DNA of 64,000 nucleotides from QHCA01 sp003244095. GTDB lineage: Bacteria; Actinomycetota; Actinomycetes; Mycobacteriales; QHCA01. A program made the position numbers and the translations under genes. The stretch is from contig JBBQNN010000007.1 in NCBI GenBank assembly GCA_038329965.1, positions 1 through 64,000 on the forward strand, in the 5' to 3' direction. The notes beneath the pieces were generated by a model. The model ran no database searches and was not told the origin of the DNA. It worked only from the letters and a program-made list of their open reading frames with translations. Positions 60,149-64,000 of this stretch are shown here, in pieces; the stretch's first letter is position 1; each line of letters opens with the position of its first letter.

Positions 60149-61711
60149 ATGAACCTGATCCTGTCGCCCGGCACGGCCTGGGCCGAGACCTACGAGCGGT
60201 GCGTGCGGACAGCGCCCGAGGCGTTCGACTCCGACCGGTTGCGCAACCTCATCGGGGGCGAGTGGCAGCGCTCGGGTGAGCCGGGCGACCACGTCTCGCC
60301 GGTGGACGGCTCGGCCGTCCCCGGTCCGCCCCGGGTCAGCCGGGCCGAGGCCGCCGCCGCAGTCGAGGACGCCCGCGACCAGCACGACAAGTGGCAGGAG
60401 GTCGGTCTCGACGACCGCAAGGCGATGGTCACGGCCGCGGTCGACATGATGACCGAGCACCGCGACCTGCTCGCACTGCTGCTGGTGTGGGAGATCGGCA
60501 AGCCGTGGCGGCTGGCCTGCGCCGATGTCGACCGGGCGCTCGACGGGGTCCGCTGGTACATCGGCGAGATCGACCGCCAGTTGTCGGCGGGATCCGGCGG
60601 GCAGCGCCGGCCGCTGCCCGGCCCGGTCAGCAACATCGCCAGCTGGAACTACCCGATGAGCGTGCAGGTGCACGCCGAGCTCGTCCAGGCCCTCGCCGGC
60701 AACGCCGTCGTCGCCAAGACCCCGAGCCAGGGCGGGTTCCACTGCTTGACCCTTGCGCACGCCTTCATGCACCGCGCCGGTCTTCCGGTGACACTGCTCT
60801 CCGGAGAGGGCGCGAAGCTCGGGGGCACGCTGATCCGCAACGAGGGCATCGGGGCACTCGCGTTCGTCGGCGGCCGGTCCAACGGGCGGGCGGCGGCCAC
60901 GGCCCTGGCGGACACCTCCCGCCGGCACTTCCTGGAGCAGGAGGGGCTCAACGCCTGGGGGGTGTGGGAGTTCAGCGAGTGGGAGATGCTCGCCAAGCAC
61001 CTGCGCAAGGGCTTCGAGTACGCCAAGCAGCGGTGCACGGCCTACCCGCGCTACGTGGTGCAGCGCCAACTGGTCCCGGAGTTCCTCGAGACCTATCTCC
61101 CGGTGATCAAGGGTGTTCGGTTCGGGCACCCCCTGGCGGTCGCCGCCGCGGGCGACCCGTTGCCGGACCTGGACTTCGGGCCGGTCATCCATGCCCGCAA
61201 GGCCGCGGAGCTGGACAAGCAGTACGCCGAGGCGGTGCAGGGCCGGGCGATCCCGCTCTACCGGGGGTCGGTCGCCGACGGCGTTTTCCTCGACGGGCAG
61301 GACACGTCGGCCTATTTCGCGCCGGCCTGCGTGCTCGAGCCGCCGTCGAACTGGTCGCTGCACCACGCCGAGCCGTTCGGCCCGCTGGACTCGATCGTCG
61401 TCGTCGATACCGAGTCGGAGCTGCTCGCCGCGATGAACGCCAGCAACGGCTGCCTGGTGGCCAGCGTGGCCAGCGACGACGAGGACTTCGCCGGCCGGGT
61501 CAGCGAGCAGTTGCAGGCCTTCAAGGTCGGCGTCAACAAGCCGCGCAGCCGGGGCGACCGCGAGGAGGTGTTCGGCGGCATCGGCGAGTCGTGGAAAGGC
61601 GCCTTCGTCGGCGGCGACCTGCTCGTCCAGGCCGTCACCCAGGGCCCCGAAGGAGAGAGCGAGCGGTTGTACGGCAATTTCCCGGACTACTCCAGCTACC
61701 CCCCGCGCTAG
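60149..61711 (+). CDS. Aldehyde dehydrogenase superfamily protein
   Basis: A 520-residue protein from ATG 60149 (MNLILSPGTAWAETYERCVR). It has LIGGEWQRSG, VSNIASWNYPMSVQVHAELV, ALAGNAVVAKTPSQGGFHCL, the general-base segment FLEQEGLNAWGVWEF (in place of E-L-G-G-K) and the catalytic cysteine in EYAKQRCTAYPRYVVQRQL, then NASNGCLVASVASDD. The altered Glu motif and the spacer of about 30 residues before the Cys set it apart from classical NAD-dependent members. It probably oxidises an aldehyde with NAD(P). Its end overlaps the convergent LtrA gene by four bases. Confidence 0.87.
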   Translation: MNLILSPGTAWAETYERCVRTAPEAFDSDRLRNLIGGEWQRSGEPGDHVSPVDGSAVPGPPRVSRAEAAAAVEDARDQHDKWQEVGLDDRKAMVTAAVDMMTEHRDLLALLLVWEIGKPWRLACADVDRALDGVRWYIGEIDRQLSAGSGGQRRPLPGPVSNIASWNYPMSVQVHAELVQALAGNAVVAKTPSQGGFHCLTLAHAFMHRAGLPVTLLSGEGAKLGGTLIRNEGIGALAFVGGRSNGRAAATALADTSRRHFLEQEGLNAWGVWEFSEWEMLAKHLRKGFEYAKQRCTAYPRYVVQRQLVPEFLETYLPVIKGVRFGHPLAVAAAGDPLPDLDFGPVIHARKAAELDKQYAEAVQGRAIPLYRGSVADGVFLDGQDTSAYFAPACVLEPPSNWSLHHAEPFGPLDSIVVVDTESELLAAMNASNGCLVASVASDDEDFAGRVSEQLQAFKVGVNKPRSRGDREEVFGGIGESWKGAFVGGDLLVQAVTQGPEGESERLYGNFPDYSSYPPR

Positions 61712-62925
61712 CGCTCGCCGGCCGAGGCCGCCTGCCGGGCCCGTCGGTGCGGCAGGTGCAGCAGGAGCAGGTGGCGCCCGGTGTTGATCAGCCAGGCCTC
61801 CGTGACATTGACCCCGACGACCACCGCGGTGACCAGCGCCGCGACAGCCAGCGCCGGCATCAGCGTCGCCAGCGCGGCGAGCGCGACGCACGCGAGCATT
61901 CCGACGAAGCGCGGCAGCCCCACCGCGCCGAACATCCGCCACCGGGCGAAGCAGAAGCCGAGGAGGTAGACGGCCGCGCCCGGCGCGAGCAGCAACTCGG
62001 CCACCGTGTGCGGCTCGTCCAGCGGGTGCGCCAGGAGCTTCTTGAGGCCGACCGCGACACAGATGATGCCCACGATGAGGAGGAAGTGCAGGTAGCTGAA
62101 CACGTCACGCACGATTCGCGCCTGCGCCGCGTCGGTCTCCAGGCTGTGCTGCGCGGCGGGGGCGCCGTAGTGGAAGTAGGACCACCAGAGCGAGACGATC
62201 AGGAAGAAGCCCAGCACCAGCGTGACCAGCGTGACGGCGTCCAGTGAGCTGCCGGCCGCCTGACCACCCACGGCCACGACGGTCTCCCCGAGCGCGATGA
62301 TGAGGAAGAGCCCGAACCGCTCGGGCAGGTGCTCCGTCTGGACCCGGAACCCGCGGAACCGGCGGCCGAGCAGCGTCGGGTTGAACACCCCGATCAGCGC
62401 CGCGACTGCCCAGAGGCCCAGCCGCCACGGCCCGTGCAGCAGGCCACCGACGACGAACAGCGGAGCGCTCAGCGTCATGCTCACGAAGAACGGCTCCACC
62501 CACCGGCCGCGCAACACCGGGTGGCGGTGCATCTCGGCCCACAGGATGCAGCGCAGGGCCAGGTAGCAGCCGGCGAACAGCAGGCCCTGACCCTGGTACG
62601 CGGCCGGGATCGCGACGGTCATGCCCAGCGCGCAGCCGGCCAGGAGGAACAGCGTGAGCCGGCCCCGCGCGGTGTCCAGGGCCGCCCCGCTGGCGTTGCC
62701 CAGGAGGGTCACGCCGACCCAGCCCCACCACAGCGGGACGAACAGCAGCAGGGTGCGGGCGACCTGACCGAGGCCGTGCGAGGCGGCCAGCGTCCCGGCG
62801 ATCTCGGTGACCGCGAACACCCAGACGAGATCGACGAACAGCTCCGCCCAGGTGGCCCGCTGCCGGGGTGGGTCGCCGGTCCCCTGGAGGTCGGGGCCGG
62901 ATTCGGCCACGGTGTCGTCCGGCAT
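61708..62925 (-). CDS. LtrA-family (low temperature requirement A) membrane protein
   Basis: A 405-residue protein from ATG 62925 with about eleven hydrophobic segments. The family signature is at the N-terminus: RATWAELFVDLVWVFAVTEI. Further conserved parts are LRCILWAEMHRHPVLRGRW, LPERFGLFLIIALGETVVAV and WWSYFHYGAPAA. LtrA was named from Listeria growth at low temperature; its biochemical activity is not established. Confidence 0.9.
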   Translation of the reverse strand: MPDDTVAESGPDLQGTGDPPRQRATWAELFVDLVWVFAVTEIAGTLAASHGLGQVARTLLLFVPLWWGWVGVTLLGNASGAALDTARGRLTLFLLAGCALGMTVAIPAAYQGQGLLFAGCYLALRCILWAEMHRHPVLRGRWVEPFFVSMTLSAPLFVVGGLLHGPWRLGLWAVAALIGVFNPTLLGRRFRGFRVQTEHLPERFGLFLIIALGETVVAVGGQAAGSSLDAVTLVTLVLGFFLIVSLWWSYFHYGAPAAQHSLETDAAQARIVRDVFSYLHFLLIVGIICVAVGLKKLLAHPLDEPHTVAELLLAPGAAVYLLGFCFARWRMFGAVGLPRFVGMLACVALAALATLMPALAVAALVTAVVVGVNVTEAWLINTGRHLLLLHLPHRRARQAASAGER

Positions 62926-62948
62926 GTGTGGGCCGCCATCTCGTTTCG

Positions 62949-63518
62949 TCAGCTGGGCAGGTCCCCGGGCACGTCCACGTCGTCGTCGTCGGCCACGTCG
63001 TCGCAGGGGATCTGCCGTACCAAGTCGGCATGGGTGGCCAGGAATTCCCGGGCCCCGGCGTCGCCGCGCGTGGTCCGGATCACCTCGGCCCAGTGTTCGC
63101 GGCCGAGCAGGACCGGATGACCCTGCCGGCCGGCGTACGTCGCGACGGCGAGCGCATCGGGAGCGGTGGTCTGCGCCACCCGCCGTGCGGCAGCGGCGCC
63201 GATGCCGGGTGTGTCCACCAGCAGGATCAGGGCGGCCGTGGCGCCGGTGTCCTGCAGCGCGGTGAGGCCGGCGCGCAGCGACGAGGCCATGCCGGACTCC
63301 CAGTCGGCGTTGCGTACGACCGTCGCCGCCGGCAGGTCGGCCCGCGCGACCACCTCGTCGGCGGCGGCACCGAGTACGACGAACAGGGGAGCGCAGCCAC
63401 CGTCGGCGAGCACCCGCATCGCCCGGTCGACCAGCAGGGTGCCATCGAGCTGGACGAGGGCCTTGGGCCGTCCGTACCGCCGGCCGCCGCCAGCCGCCAG
63501 CAGGAGCCCCGCGGGCAT
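62949..63518 (-). CDS. MobA/MocA-like nucleotidyltransferase
   Basis: A 189-residue protein. ATG 63518 gives the expected N-terminus MPAGLLLAAGGGRRYGRPKA (G-x-x-L-A-A-G-x-x-x-R-x-G-x-x-K). Asp residues for the metal are in ALILLVDTPGIGAAA, followed by GRQGHPVLLGREHWAEVI. The family includes MobA and the molybdenum cytidylyltransferase MocA. A molybdopterin enzyme is present 39 kb away, so a cofactor role is possible; sugar-nucleotide synthesis is the alternative. Confidence 0.85.
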   Translation of the reverse strand: MPAGLLLAAGGGRRYGRPKALVQLDGTLLVDRAMRVLADGGCAPLFVVLGAAADEVVARADLPAATVVRNADWESGMASSLRAGLTALQDTGATAALILLVDTPGIGAAAARRVAQTTAPDALAVATYAGRQGHPVLLGREHWAEVIRTTRGDAGAREFLATHADLVRQIPCDDVADDDDVDVPGDLPS

Positions 63519-63535
63519 GTTCACGTCGGTGCCGA

Positions 63536-64000
63536 CTACAGCCAGGTGAGCACGCGCACGGTCGTACCGTGGGCCGTGGACCGGATCTGCACCAGGTCGC
63601 ACAATTGATTGGCGAGCCAGACCCCCCGGCCGCTCTCCTGGCTGGCCGCCGGTGCGGTGCGGCCGATCATCGGGTCCTCGATGCGCCCGCTGTCACTGAC
63701 CTCGCACACGAACGCGCCGGTCTCCCGCCATAGCCGCAGGAGCCCGGCCCCGCCGCCGTGCCGCAGGCTGTTGACGGCCAGCTCGTGGATCGCCACGGCC
63801 AGCTCGCCGGCCCGCTCGGCCGCCATGCCGGCGGCGCAGGCATGCCCGAGCACGAAGGCCCGCAGGACGCCCAGGTCCGGTGGGTCGAACGGCAGCTCTG
63901 CCACGGTCTCGGAGGGTGCGGGCAGTGACTGGCTGAAGATGGCGTCGACGTGCGTCACGCCCCCGTAGACGGTGCTCGCTCGATAGGAGCCGGCATCGAC
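63536..64000 (-). CDS. Anti-sigma regulatory factor (HATPase, RsbA-like), cut by right edge
   Basis: The frame is open from the right edge; GTG 63958 is a possible start, but the 14 codons before it (VDAGSYRASTVYGG) read like linker, so I take the 5' end to lie outside. The HATPase_c domain has ERAGELAVAIHELAVNSLRH (N-box with Glu and Asn), ETGAFVCEVSDSGRIEDPMI and ESGRGVWLANQLCDLVQIRS. Such proteins bind ATP and sequester or phosphorylate partners in the SigB-type partner-switching route. The missing N-terminus may be a MEDS sensor domain. Confidence 0.82.
   Translation of the reverse strand, partial: VDAGSYRASTVYGGVTHVDAIFSQSLPAPSETVAELPFDPPDLGVLRAFVLGHACAAGMAAERAGELAVAIHELAVNSLRHGGGAGLLRLWRETGAFVCEVSDSGRIEDPMIGRTAPAASQESGRGVWLANQLCDLVQIRSTAHGTTVRVLTWL

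Noticed and set aside
59309..61942. 877-residue open frame on the minus strand
   Set aside because: It lies antisense to the gamma-glutamyltransferase and aldehyde dehydrogenase genes, has Arg/Gly/Ala-rich composition and no domain; it is a high-GC shadow frame.
1..64000. CRISPR arrays
   Set aside because: No regularly spaced direct repeats with unique spacers were seen; the repeats found are att copies, coding blades, a 15-bp tandem array and dispersed palindromes.

Overview
The window is GC-rich (about 70%) actinobacterial DNA with frequent GTG starts, GTGA and ATGA stop/start overlaps, several genes that look leaderless, a mycothiol-type MDMPI/DinB protein, a 13E12-type DUF222-HNH protein, an ECF41-type sigma factor, and the 3' end of an initiator tRNA that reads as actinobacterial. 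I cannot name the genus from the sequence.

Layout. (1) 1-12.8 kb is accessory DNA built on the 3' end of a tRNA-fMet gene. It holds a cut-off methyltransferase, a secreted protein, a SUFU fragment, a four-gene cluster around a 1594-residue DUF4132 protein (2464-9268), a solitary AbiEi-like regulator and a tyrosine integrase. Two identical 43-bp tRNA-fMet 3' fragments follow (11416-11458 and 12764-12806), each with its own strong terminator. The 1.3 kb between them carries only an XRE regulator and a DUF6036-type nucleotidyltransferase in a toxin-antitoxin-like arrangement. (2) 13.4-17.7 kb: LysE exporter, DUF885 metallopeptidase-like protein and a divergent MocR regulator, then a VOC protein. 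(3) 18.4-33 kb: secreted and housekeeping genes (lipoprotein, RibD-like reductase, SGNH lipase, phosphoesterase, sulfite-oxidase-like enzyme, SPFH protein, SMP-30 protein, MDMPI protein, cysteine hydrolase, large LuxR ATPase). (4) 33-44.4 kb: a Baeyer-Villiger-type monooxygenase, ECF41/SDR pair, beta-propeller, DUF427 and HNH proteins, interspersed with many broken genes. (5) 46.5-55.8 kb: two divergent operons centred on three paralogous ATP-grasp ligases, with two esterases, an S51/GATase1-like protein, an M20 dipeptidase-like enzyme and an AraC-type regulator. (6) 55.8-64 kb: acyl-ACP desaturase, thioesterase, NlpC/P60 hydrolase behind a c-di-AMP riboswitch, gamma-glutamyltransferase, aldehyde dehydrogenase, LtrA, a MobA-like nucleotidyltransferase and an anti-sigma kinase running off the right edge.

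Two themes stand out. First, 21.7-44.3 kb is unusually rich in decayed genes: GluTR and Kef remnants with large in-frame internal deletions, frameshifted transglutaminase, YoeB, resolvase, TROVE and Hen1, and fragments of Crp, IS982 and Hsp70-like genes. Second, two clusters look functionally coherent but not described to my knowledge: the DUF4132 cluster on the integrative element, and the ATP-grasp trio, which looks like an amide-forming and amide-processing pathway.

All calls rest on reading the sequence and on remembered family motifs; no database search was run.
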